In this document: positions 1 to 11,000 of the stretch, in pieces | How positions within the stretch are numbered: the first letter of the stretch is position 1 | Layout of the letters: each line of letters starts with the position of its first letter | Assembly (NCBI GenBank): GCA_016801885.1 | Contig: CM028896.1 | Span: 16,586,501 to 16,650,500, forward strand | Source of the DNA: Toxotes chatareus | Taxonomy: Eukaryota; Chordata; Actinopteri; Toxotidae | DNA length: 64,000 nt | Direction of reading: 5' to 3' | The notes under the pieces: model-generated | The model's database searches: none | The model's input: only the letters and a program-made list of their open reading frames with translations | Told to the model about the DNA's origin: nothing | Translations under genes and position numbers: made by a program

Positions 1-570
1 TAAATATCAGTTTGCATATCAAATGTTTTAGGTTGAGGTTTATTCTGAGATAACTGATGTAGAAGTAGTGTGTATGTCTAACGCTTCGTGCTCGACAGAA
101 GTGTCATCAGTTTGAAGGCGTTTAGACGTGAACCAAAGAATTGGACAAATTAAAAACCGACCGACCGACCGACGCTGCCATCCCCAGAGCCCAGAGACAG
201 TTAGTGTGTGTAAAAACCACAGCACAGTGCAACAGTAGAGAGAATGCTCTCAGCAAACAGATTTAAGCCTCAGTATAAAACAGATGAGATGGAGCAGGAT
301 CTAAGTTTTCGGGGGGGTGTTCAGGATGTAGTGAATAAAAACACAATGCTGCTTTCTCATGGTTTAGTATTAAGTTTAAGCTCTAACAGTCACATGAACA
401 TTTTATTGTACATGATAGGAAACAAATCCAAAAATGTCAAATGGCCACATAGCTTCAAAATTATGAAAACCTGTTTAAACAATCTCAGATATTAAACTTA
501 ATGTGCTGTAAAATGTCTCTCACACACGCTGAACTCTGTCTCTGTCTCCGTCTCCGTGTCTGTGTTGTAG

Positions 571-615
571 GTGGATGATGACAGCATCGATGATTTGGGT
601 GAAGTCAAGAAGTGA
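571..615 (+). CDS. denr: Density-regulated re-initiation factor DENR, last coding exon only
   Basis: Partial gene: only the terminal exon is in the window. After a good acceptor (tgttgtag) the frame reads VDDDSIDDLGEVKK and stops at TGA 613-615, nearly identical to the end of vertebrate DENR (VDDDSIEDLGEVKK in human, from memory). DENR pairs with MCTS1, binds the 40S subunit and promotes tRNA recycling and re-initiation after upstream ORFs through its SUI1 domain, which ends just before this exon. No earlier denr exon was found in bases 1-570, so the rest lies to the left. The neighbours (HCAR-type GPCR, then clip1) match the DENR-HCAR-CLIP1 neighbourhood of human 12q24. The exon is short, but sequence and synteny agree. 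Confidence 0.88.
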   Translation: MDDDSIDDLGEVKK

Positions 616-848
616 AGACCAAATATGCACTTTTACTGAAATGGATGTGACCTGTAACAGCAACAACCTGGCCAAATGTACACATTAAGTCATTTTATAC
701 CTATTTTATTTACTGTACATAAAAAGCTGCGGACTTGGCCACTCACTTGGCATTTTTTTTAGTTAATAGCTACTTTCTCTCGTTTGCCAAAGGTGTGGTA
801 TGACGTGAATCCCTCCCAAATGTTCTTCACTCAAGCAAACTGTAGGCT

Positions 849-854
849 AATAAA
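849..854 (+). terminator. denr: Poly(A) signal of denr
   Basis: A canonical AATAAA lies about 235 bases after the denr stop and is followed by T-rich sequence. It is the first such signal on this strand, so the denr 3'UTR probably runs from 616 to about 870. Confidence 0.6.
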
Positions 855-870
855 TTTCAGTCTCCTTCGC

Positions 871-1344
871 CTGTACGCTCAAGTCTTCTTTCCAAGTTTG
901 TCTATTTTTTTTTTTCAATGCATATGTGTCTGATTTTTTTTTTTAAACCATTGAATGGGGTTTCTTTTCCAGGGTGATGATTTGTTGTAGTTAACCTGCT
1001 TTATCTGAGTCACTTAAATGGCCGCGGGCTGCTTGTTTTTCATGCACCCCACTCAATACCCACGAGTTCACCTATTCCCCTGCATAATAGTTTTATAATG
1101 AAGGCACGCTCCCCAGACAGATAACATTTACAGTTGTTTCCATGCTCCTCTGGGTCAGTGCCACTTCCCCATAGATAACACACAGAGCACAGATGTTCGC
1201 TGCACTCAGGAATTAAGGTGTTTGTCTGAGAATCATTTGCATGAGCGCAAACCCTATACCAAAGAAGTCACCTGGTGTGGCATATCTGTGTTGACTCGAT
1301 ATAGAGCGGCAGGTTTGTGGCATTCTTCACAGCAGGTTAAAGCG
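871..1344 (+). other. Spacer between denr and the HCAR-type receptor
   Basis: No gene seen. It holds poly(T) runs near 907 and 936 and the presumed 5'UTR/promoter of the receptor. The receptor frame stays open upstream from an ATG at 1222, adding 41 codons, but that stretch does not resemble a receptor N-terminus and is treated as untranslated leader. Confidence 0.5.
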
Positions 1345-2331
1345 ATGAATCTAACAGAGAAGTGCTGCGCCTTCGAGTCTCCCATCCTGGATCAGGTGTT
1401 GCCTCCAATTCTGATCCTGGAGTTCATGTTTGGACTGATGGGGAACTTTGTGGCCCTGTGGATGTTCATCTTTCACATGGACACATGGAGACCCAACTCG
1501 GTGTACCTGACTCACCTGGCTGTTGCCGACTCCATTGTACTGTTCTGCCTACCCTTCAGAGCAGACTACTACCGGCGTGGAAAAAACTGGCTGTACGGCG
1601 ATGCCCTGTGTCGTATCCTGCTCTTCCTGCTGGCAGCCAACCGTGCGGCCGGGATCTTCTTCCTCACTGCCGTAGCTGTCGATCGTTACTTCAAGATCGT
1701 CCACCCAATGAACCGGATCAACAGAATGGGCCTGGGCTACGCGCTCTGGGTCTCCCTCGGCCTCTGGGGCCTGATCTTTCTTGCTACCGGATACCTTCTT
1801 GCTAATGAGCACTTCTTCTACAATGACAACCGTACACAGTGTGAGAGTTTCAACATCTGCATGGGCTTCAGCCCCCTCTCCACCTGGCACAACGCTTTCT
1901 ATGTCATCCAGTTTTTCCTGCCCACTGTAATTGTCGCCTTCTGCACAATTAGAATCACTTGGCAGCTGAAAAGTAGGACTGTGGACAAAAAGGGGAAAAT
2001 CAAACGGGCCGTTCAGTTCGTGTTGGCTGTGGCTTTGATCTTTATTACCTGTTTCTTTCCCAGCACCATATCACGTATCGCTGTCTGGATCCTAAAGGTG
2101 TGGTATGACGAGTGCAAATACTTTGAAGAGGCCAACCTGGCATTCTACACGACGGTGTGTTTCACTTACTTCAACAGTGTCCTCAACCCTCTGGTCTATT
2201 ATTTCTCCAGTCCTGCCTTTAGTGGCACCTTCAAGAAGATTCTGAATAAACTGCTGAGAAGGGCCGACGACCAAGATCCGCCAGATTCAACTGAGAATGA
2301 CATTTCCACCACCGATGGCAGAGGGGTATAA
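1345..2331 (+). CDS. hcar1: Hydroxycarboxylic acid receptor-like class A GPCR
   Basis: Intronless 328-residue rhodopsin-family receptor. In mammals HCAR1-3 are Gi-coupled sensors of lactate, 3-hydroxybutyrate/niacin and 3-hydroxyoctanoate that restrain lipolysis. Visible marks: possible N-glycosylation sites at N2 and N162; Cys89 at the top of TM3 and Cys166 in loop 2 for the conserved disulfide; VDRYF (113-115 is DRY) after TM3; IKRA before TM6; NPLVYYF (281-285 is NPxxY) in TM7; a Ser/Thr/Asp-rich tail. The TM3 segment AANRAAG keeps the Arg (R100) that matches the carboxylate-binding Arg111 of human HCAR2. I chose the ATG at 1345 because MNLTEKCCAF aligns with the mammalian start; an in-frame ATG at 1222 would add 41 unlikely residues. 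Position between denr and clip1 supports HCAR over the related OXER1. Which HCAR paralogue it equals, and its ligand, cannot be read here. Confidence 0.88.
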   Translation: MNLTEKCCAFESPILDQVLPPILILEFMFGLMGNFVALWMFIFHMDTWRPNSVYLTHLAVADSIVLFCLPFRADYYRRGKNWLYGDALCRILLFLLAANRAAGIFFLTAVAVDRYFKIVHPMNRINRMGLGYALWVSLGLWGLIFLATGYLLANEHFFYNDNRTQCESFNICMGFSPLSTWHNAFYVIQFFLPTVIVAFCTIRITWQLKSRTVDKKGKIKRAVQFVLAVALIFITCFFPSTISRIAVWILKVWYDECKYFEEANLAFYTTVCFTYFNSVLNPLVYYFSSPAFSGTFKKILNKLLRRADDQDPPDSTENDISTTDGRGV

Positions 2332-3380
2332 AGCCAGGTGCTGCTTATGTCGCAGGGATGCTCAGAATTTTAACTGGTTAAATTAATTAATAATGCACAT
2401 TAAAGGTCTCACCCAAAAAGAATTAGCAGCTTAGTGCTGAGTACATCTTTGTGAATGCGGTTGCAGTGTGAAAGTAAGGTGATTATGAGCCAACAATGAA
2501 TAACTTTCTTCAGTTGCAGGGTGGCCTACAAAGCTTGTAAAGGTAATATGTGTAAAATAAGCTCATATGTACTGTACATATGCACTATTTCACAGTAAGG
2601 AAGTTCATACAATCATTTCAGTTGTCAATCACTTCCATTTTAAACAGCACATTTGATTTCTTTGCACCTAGTAAAATAATATTTACGGTATAAATCAGCT
2701 GAAAAGCCAGGGGGGTGATTAGATCACTTCAGTAAACTGCCAATGAACACACAACCCAAACATCCACTGCCAAGTGTGTGATTTTTTTCTGTGAAATTGG
2801 GAGTGTACAGAACATATTTCATAATAGATAAATATGTAAAAGCAATGTATTTTCTATTATTTCCTATCTTTTGCTGCTGTGTGCATATTTCAGTTGCTAA
2901 GTCTTTGTATCCTGGCACAATATTTTCATTGAATAAATGACACATTAGAAAAACTAACATAAATTTAACTGTGTATTCTGTTGTGCTCTCTTTTCTGTTG
3001 TGCAGCTGTTTCTGTCTTCGGCCTCGAGAAATTGTTTTCATCATTTTGCATTTAAAATTTCCAAAGAAAAAATTACATCTCTTCAGGGTCACAGACACAG
3101 ACACCACCACATTAAATACTGCTTCTAATGATAACAATAAACTGAGAGCACATATATTGATGAGAAATATATACAGGAGCTTTTTGGTTATGATTGAAAG
3201 CAAAGCCAAATGAGATCCCAGCAGGAGATTACAGACTATATGCCCTTTATATAATGGTGCCTTATCAGAAAGTGCTGCAAAGACTCAGAAAACGCCCACA
3301 AACAGACTTTCAGTGCTCACATCGGAACCTCATGAACATGTAACACAAGCCAGACTTGAAATGTTGTTTTAAGACCGACT
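2332..3380 (+). other. 3' flank of the HCAR-type receptor
   Basis: AT-rich and without recognisable coding sequence. AATAAA at 2932-2937 is a candidate poly(A) signal, with another near 3136. A 161-codon open frame on the minus strand here has no family resemblance and is taken as chance. Confidence 0.5.
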
Positions 3381-3389
3381 TGAGAAATT

Positions 3390-3610
3390 GTGAACCGGCT
3401 CTTTAAGGCCGAATCGGCGAATCAAATCTCAGGTGACTTTGGGAGCCGGGATGTACGAGCTCATGTTTGGGTCCGCGAAGGCGGCATTAGTTCCCAGGGT
3501 GACGTCACGCTGTCGGGCTGGGGCTGGGAAAAACATGTAACGGCGAATGGTTCGGTGAACCGACCCACGACATCCCGCACCGAGACCCGGTTCGCCGAGA
3601 GAGACCGAGT
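3390..3610 (+). promoter_or_regulatory. clip1: Presumed clip1 promoter with a perfect CRE
   Basis: GC/CpG-rich block upstream of clip1 containing the full palindromic cAMP-response element TGACGTCA at 3500-3507. Downstream, ccga|gtaagc near 3608 could be the donor of a non-coding first exon, joined to an acceptor (ttccag) ending at 4936 just before the first coding exon. Promoter assignment is inferred from composition and position; no TATA box was noted. Confidence 0.5.
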
Positions 3611-4202
3611 AAGCTTCCGCAGCAACTTTTCCCACCAACGTCTGCTTTTATTCCGCTGTAGTTTCACCTCAGCGGGGCCTTTTTTAGTCTCCACGCTAAC
3701 CTCAGTTTGTGCTTTCTCGCTAATCTGTAGCTAGCTAGCTTTGGCATTCCAGCAGGGACACGAAAATATGACCGGGAATAAAGTTTAGGAAGCTATGAAG
3801 CGCCGGGACTAGCTGCCAAATGTCCCTGACCACTGTAAGCTGGCGGTGTGAAATTAAATGCGATGGACGCTGGTTAGAAGTGTGAGCACCTGAGCTGTCC
3901 CACTAGCTCCAGGGATGCTGTAGGTAGAAAGAGAAAGAGCCCAGACACGAGCAGCACGGGCGGGTCTCACCCTCTGTTTGCGGTGGCTCACTCATTTATT
4001 CATGGTTGGTGTCTGTGACCTGCTGTGTGAGGCTGGAGGCTGGAGATTAAGCAGTGGCAGCGTGAGGTGCTACAGACGCCACAGGGTGAGGTCTGACGGC
4101 TCCAGGTGTGCTCCTTGTTTTGGTATAGGCGGGAGGGGGTCCGGAGGCGGGGGGGAAGCGTTCAGGCGACATTACTGACAAACCTGCTCCACTGCATAGG
4201 AT

Positions 4203-4300
4203 CAAGGCTGGATTACCAACCAGGCAAAGCAGGTAACTACCCAGGGGGCCCAGACCCCCACGGGCAGCCCCCAGAAAATCCTCCTCCACCCTCTGTCTGT
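4203..4300 (+). repeat. Dispersed repeat with CTGGATTACCAACCAGG core, copy 1
   Basis: Contains CTGGATTACCAACCAGGC followed by a G/C-rich stretch ending in gggcccagaccccc. The same core recurs at 63846 and, more diverged, at 36199. It lies between the clip1 promoter and its first coding exon. The family is not named here. Confidence 0.55.
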
Positions 4301-5035
4301 CTTGGCTCCTGATGCTGTAGGAGGAACTGTGTGAAAATCTAGCTTTAAGACCTGAGTTGTTTTAGTTAGAAGTGCTGTTAGGCTGCAGCCAACAGTTGTT
4401 GCCAAACGTTTGACAATGATTTTCCTTGGTCGGGGCCCTGTCCACCACCTACAGGAAAAAAAATCTGACCTCTGTTGTTTGGATTGTGTCCGAATTTCTT
4501 CCGTTAGTGTTCGAGGTGAAAAATCAGCCTCGCTTGATTTGACAACCGCAATAAATGTCAGGGCGTTTGTCATCGTGGCTCTGGATCAGAGACGTTTACA
4601 GAGTGAAAGTGCACGTGTGACACGAGGTCACATTACATTTATTTCATGGGCGATAACAAAGATTGGGATGTGACTTGGTGACATGCAGCAGGAGGTGTTG
4701 ATGGCAGCTGAGAGAGTGATGTTGGACAAAGGTTTAGTGTTTGGAGGCTTCTGTGAGCAGTGAAGCTGCTCCCACAGAGATACTGATGTATTTATGGACA
4801 GGCCACAGGCTTTTCATGTCAAAGTGAAGACAGATCTCTACAAGTTATCAAAAGTTATTACAGATATAAATCTATTAATCATTTGGTCATTATGCATTTT
4901 GATCTATTGAGTGGACATTGTTGTTTGTGCTTCCAGCTCTCTTCCATCATATTGGGACTGTGTGGGGAGGTGGGGAAGGCCTAGTACCCCCACCTTGATC
5001 AGGCCAGACACCCCACACGCTCCTCACCCGCTCCC

Positions 5036-8000
5036 ATGGAGAAACAAGGCACCATGAGCACACCAGGCAAGGCCAGCGGGCTCAAACCCCCCAGTAAAAT
5101 AGTCCGTCCATCTGGGGTGCCATCAAGGACGTCCCCGTCCTCTGGTAAGAACCAAGTGAAGAATGTGATGACTGTTTTAGTTTTCATCATATAAGAACTG
5201 AATGAGTCAGACTTAATCTGATATTATCTGATATACTGGATCATCTGCAGTCACACTGCAACAGACTGAAACTGAAAATACAAGAGAACAGTTGCATATA
5301 AAAAATGTTTATGACTCTATAAGCAAAGGGAAAAACATGCAGTTTAAAAACACTAACACTTCACACCGTCCTAAACCACAACGGGGCATCAGGCTGATTA
5401 CAAAGTTCATCCTTTCATCAGTAAGCAACTGCCCTGTTGAAGTGAACTCCGCTGAGACGTGGACTTTATCTTTTCATCTCTGTGTGAAGTGATGAAACAA
5501 ACACTTGAATTTTTGCCTGATGGGATCGGTACTGCTGTGCAGCAAGAGGCAGTGCCTGGGTTTGAGCTCGTTATCATTTATCAGTAGTTTAGATTAACAA
5601 CAGCTTGTTGCACTGTATCGAAAACTGTCAGTTACTGTTTTGCATGAAGACAAATTTAAATGCTGATGCTGTGGAGAAGTTTGGCTTCTTGGCTCTGGCT
5701 TCTCAGATGTGAATATTTAGCGTATAACTGGCTTTTTACTGACTTGTATGATTATTTGAGTGAAAAGAGGTTAATAAAACAAAATGGTGGTTGCAGGTAC
5801 TGCAAAGCCAGTTCCACCTGAGAAGTCCCCTGGCGGTGTGACCTCTCCAACCCTGGATGGAAGTGCTGACTTTCAGATCGGGGAGAGGGTCTGGGTCAAC
5901 GGCAACAAGCCCGGCTACGTGCAGTTCATCGGGGGCACGCAGTTCGCTCCCGGGCAGTGGGCGGGCATCGTGCTGGACGAGCCAATCGGGAAGAACGACG
6001 GGTCAGTGGCAGGGGTCCGGTACTTCCAGTGTGAGGACGGAAGGGGAATATTTACGCGGCCTTCGAAGCTATCCAGGACGGCACTGCCAGAGAAGGAGGC
6101 GAACGGAGGCCAGGCCAGCCCAGCACAAGGAGCCCCTGCAGCAAGCGAGCCTGCACCTGTTGGCACTACCTCAACCGGTAACATCTCACCACCTCAGCCT
6201 GTCACATCTGGCAGATTTACCTGTGAAAATCCAGAAAACACAGAGACTTACATTCTGAGCTGTTTGATTTGTGCTTGTTCAGCTCAGGGCACCGGCATAA
6301 AGACAAGTGGTGTACTGAACCGAATGCTCACGTCCAGCGAGTCGGTGTCGAACCTGTCAGACACAGAATCCATGAAGAAGAACAGAAGGGAGCTGAGGCT
6401 GGGAGACCGTGTGCTGGTTGGTAACCCATCAAAACAGAAAACCACTCATTATTCTGGTGGAATAAATGTGGAGATAAAGCCTGAGGAGTAGAATATGAAC
6501 ATTTGTGTAATGTGGGAAATTCAGTCAGATGCCAAACGTACAGAGTGAAGACTTTAATTATAAGTTGAGTAGAGTAGAAGAATATGGCAAATCCAACATT
6601 ATTTAGATTCATTTTTTATGTGTAGGTGGGTGGTACGAAGGCAGGAGTCGTGAGGTTTCTGGGAGAGACAGACTTTGCCAAGGGAGACTGGTGTGGAGTG
6701 GAACTAGATGAACCACTTGGCAAGAATGATGGAGCTGTGGCAGGGACCAGGTAAAGCACATGGACAAAGGACACATTTATAATGTCTGTTTTAAGGCAGT
6801 GATCCAAGAACCTGTAATGAAAATGTTCCTAAAGCAGCAGCTGTCAGCGGTCGGCCTCTGACTGTGTGGTGCGACCCGTCCTCCCCTCAGGTACTTTCAG
6901 TGCTTGCCCCGGTTTGGTCTGTTTGCTCCGGTCCATAAGGTGACACGCATCGGCTTCCCGTGCACAACACCGACCAAGGCGAAGAGCTCACGGAGGAGGT
7001 CCACCCTCAAGAGGAGCCCCAGCGCTTCATCCATCAGCTCGCTCAGCTCCGCCACCTCCTCCATCAGCGGCAAACCCAGCCGAGCAGGACTGGTGAGACT
7101 CACGCTGTGTTGTTGTCCAACACTGCAGGGCTTTATGCTGATTGGTCATGCAGCTCATCCCCAGATTTCCTCGTGAGTCGCTGCTGAATTTGTGTATGTA
7201 GAGGATGAAACAAAATTTGAGTTTCCTGTCAAACACAAGGTGGCTTTTTTCCCTCTTTGCACCATTTTACATTTGTTTTAAGACCTGGAAAGCAGTATCA
7301 GGTACATACCTAACGTTAACTGTGAATGCGTTCTGTGATTTTCCAGCTGACGGAGACGTCTGCTCGGTACGCTCGTAAGATTTCTGGCACCACAGCTCTG
7401 CAGGAGGCTCTGAAGGAGAAGCAGCAGCACATCGAGCAGCTGCTAGCAGAGAGAGACCTGGAGAGGTGTGAGGTTGCAAAGGCAACCAGCCATGCAGGAG
7501 AGGTGCAGCAGGAGCTGGTTCTGCTGAGGAAAGGACGGGATCAGGTGAGATACATGCACACGTATATGTTTCCTGCAGCTGAACAAGGCCACTGAACGTC
7601 TAATAAAAAAACTAGTTTACCTTTCTGTTTTTGGTCAAGTCTCATTCATTTACCACAATAAATCAAGGCTTGAGTTTGTTTGAGTTTGTTTTGGAGTTAT
7701 TCTGCTCATTTTTCAGAAATCACTTAATGCATTTTAGTAAAGTCCCATTTGTTCTTTCAGAGACAAAGTAATTTATGACCACACAGTTATGTCTCTCTGA
7801 CAGAGGCTTAAATCGTACTTGTACTTGATGTTTCTCAGCAGGTCTGCACTGCAGTATACACCTGGTGCATATAAACTTTTATACAATTGATTGAATTGAT
7901 TAGGATACCTTTGCTGTCACTGTACAGGTCCTGAGCCTGTTGCTGGGAAGACGACACAAACCACATAACAAAAACTGGATCTGTATTGTTGACTTAATTG

Positions 8001-11000
8001 TCGTATCAGCTGCTGTAATGTCACAGAAAATGTCAGTAAATCACTAAATAAAATAAAACAAATATCAAGATTTCAATTTACGTCAAGCACTTTCTACAAA
8101 TACAGCTACTACTCCTCCTGACACCAGAGTCACCACCACTACAAAAATCTGATCTAGTTCGAGTTTATTTAGTGATAATATCCTGAATTTAGTTTTAAAT
8201 GAGACGGCTTTGTGTCTGTGTGTGTTTTAGTACGCGATAGAGATGGAGGCAAAGCTCGATCAGCTGCGTTCGCTGGTGGAAGCAGCAGATCGAGACAAAG
8301 TGGAGCTGCTCAACCAGCTGGAGGAGGAGAAAAGGTGAGAGGCCTGACAGGGAAGATGTGGCACTGCCTCAGCTGAGGTCTGCATTAAGCCAATATGAGC
8401 TGATAAATAATAACATACCACTTATTGCAGTAATAGGACTGTTACAGGGCTTCAGCTCCTCATAAATCTTGGCTTAATGCACATGTGATTTGCTCCATCT
8501 CGTACGGTTCATATTTAAGAGCATTCCCAAGTGTGATTCTTTGAAGTTGAATAAATAATGATCCTTCTTTAAAAAAAGTCTTTGCACCAGCATCTAATAT
8601 GTACAGCGGAGTTTTATTATTGTCCCTGTTTGACAGGAAAGTGGAGGATCTGCAGTTTCGTGTGGAAGAGGTGTGCATCACCAAAGGAGACCTCGAGGTA
8701 ACTCGCGGTTACATAATCTGATTTGCAGTTAAACATATTCTCTCTCTCACTCACTCTCCCTCACTGATGCTTTTTTCATGAAAGTTCTGACAAACTAGGC
8801 GGATGATTTATTTTCCACCACCTCAGCCACTCATCTCTTCTTAAAGCGAGCCGTCTGTTAGACTAGTTTCCAGTGATCGCCCGAGTTTGAGCTCTTTTTC
8901 TTTTACTTGCTCTGTTCTCATTTTGTTAAGAACATTAAGTGTCTTCAAAATGCTAAACGAGGAGCCGCTAATTTACCTTTACTGCTTCACATTTTCCTCC
9001 CAAAAAAAAAAAAAAAGAGCTGATGATTGAGTCGATCGCTCTAAGGTTTTTCCTTTTCCTGCGCTCTTTGAATCATTCATTTACTTTCTTGTTAAGACAT
9101 GTCTGTCTTCCTGCTCCTTTTATTTATTCATTGGCTCTTAATTCACTCACCCTCCCTCTCAGATTTTTCTACCCATCTGCAGCACTTACATTACCATCCT
9201 CTCATCATCTTTTCATCCTCATGCCTGTTCTTGAAAGCTGTTTTTGTCCTCGCCTTCAGTCTTCTCACATGCTTCCCTACTCCTCTGCTTTGTCTGCATC
9301 TGTGTCACTCTTGAGAGGAATTACTGCCTGAATCATTCTCCTTCAGGTGCTGGAATACAAGCAAACAAGTGCCAGCAGCAGAGAAGTAAAAGTATCTGAG
9401 GGATCTGAGAGTCAGGATGAGATGATCGAAATAATTAGCTCCTGATAGTCCTCAGAGCACAATGAGCAAATCATGTTTTCCTTTGTTCACAACCGGCTGA
9501 TGTGATTGAAGTCCTGGAAACCATCAGTGCTTTCTTACCAACCTCCTGCTCTTCTCTTTGAAGTCTTCTCTTCTCTCTGTCCGTGGCACAAACTGGCATG
9601 TCAGTGTTGCATTGGTGTTTGTTCTCCTTTTTTCTTCCTGCTCTCTCTTACTAACAGACGCAGACCAGGCTGGAGCATGCCCACGTAAAGGAGCTTGAGC
9701 AGAGCCTGCTCTTTGAAAAGACCAAAGCTGAAAAACTCCAGAGGGATTTAGAGGACACTAGGGTAATGCTGGCACTCTCAGTCCAACTGCAGGACTGAGT
9801 CACGTGCTTTTCCCCGCTAGGTTTACAAATTATATACAGAATATGTTGAAGAACCACAACCTGAGAACCTTATTTATTTATTTTTATTACTTTATTTATC
9901 ACACGTTGCTTCCCACGTAGCTTAGTTGATGACTTGTCCTGGCACAGGGACGTTAACATCTCATTGGCCTCGAGCTTTTCCGATAACCCAGGTCCATCGT
10001 GCTGAGACGTATGCATGTGTGCATGAGAGTTCTTTTAAAGGACAGAGTTTGGAAATGTCTGTGCCTTTAACGTTGTTGGTCTTAAAGGATAAGGCTGATC
10101 CCATGAAAGAACCAACAACGAGTTAGTCTGTCTTTCAGCTTTCCAGCCTCTCTGCCCGCTCTCTGTTGCACTCAGACCCAAAGCCACCGCCTCCTACCTG
10201 AGACATAAAACTCTGAAAACACCTCACAGATAGAAATTTATTAAAAGTCTGAGTAATTTCCTAAAACATTCGAGCACTGACGTTTTTTTTTTTTTTAGCC
10301 AATGTTACTCAATCAGGAGGAAATAATACATTTGTTGGGGACTATTTTCAGTGGTGGATTAATCCACATCTGCTGCTCTAGTGAGTATTTGTGGCAGCAG
10401 GATGGTGTGTGTGGGATTTAATGAAAATAAACTACAGTGTGTGTTCATGGTCACATCTTTTATAACTAAAGTTAAAGCTGAAAACTTCCAATTCTGACTC
10501 AAGTTGCCAAAGTTGCATCCCACCTACAGATCACCATAATCAGGTTAATTCGTTCACGCTGTACCACCCAGGCCTGCTGTTCCCGCTGCTCTTCTCCTCT
10601 GTCAGCCCTCCCGTCTCCTCTTCACCCTCATGCTTCCTTTCTGTATTTTCTGCTGCAGGTGGCCACTGTGTCTGAGCGCTCCAGGATCATGGAGCTGGAG
10701 AGGGAGGTGGCGGATCTCCAGCTCAGGCTCCGGGCGTCTCAGCAGAAGGAGGATGCCGTGTCTCTGTCTCAGCAACAGATTAGCAGCCTCAAGGCTCAGG
10801 CGCAGTCTCAAGAGAAAAAGGTTTGTGGAAAGTGTCAGAGAATTCCCAGCACTGGTGTTTTTGTTCAGTTGGGCCTGACCCACAACTACACAACTACCTA
10901 ATGCTTTAACAATGGATTATTTAACTATAGCATAGCATAATTTATAGCATGACAGTAAAACTAAAAGAACTGATGCAGTTTCCATTTCCAGCCCCTCTTT

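Noticed and set aside
2724..3209. 161-codon minus-strand open frame downstream of the HCAR-like gene
   Set aside because: AT-rich, no family resemblance, lies in a likely 3' flank; composition explains the open frame.
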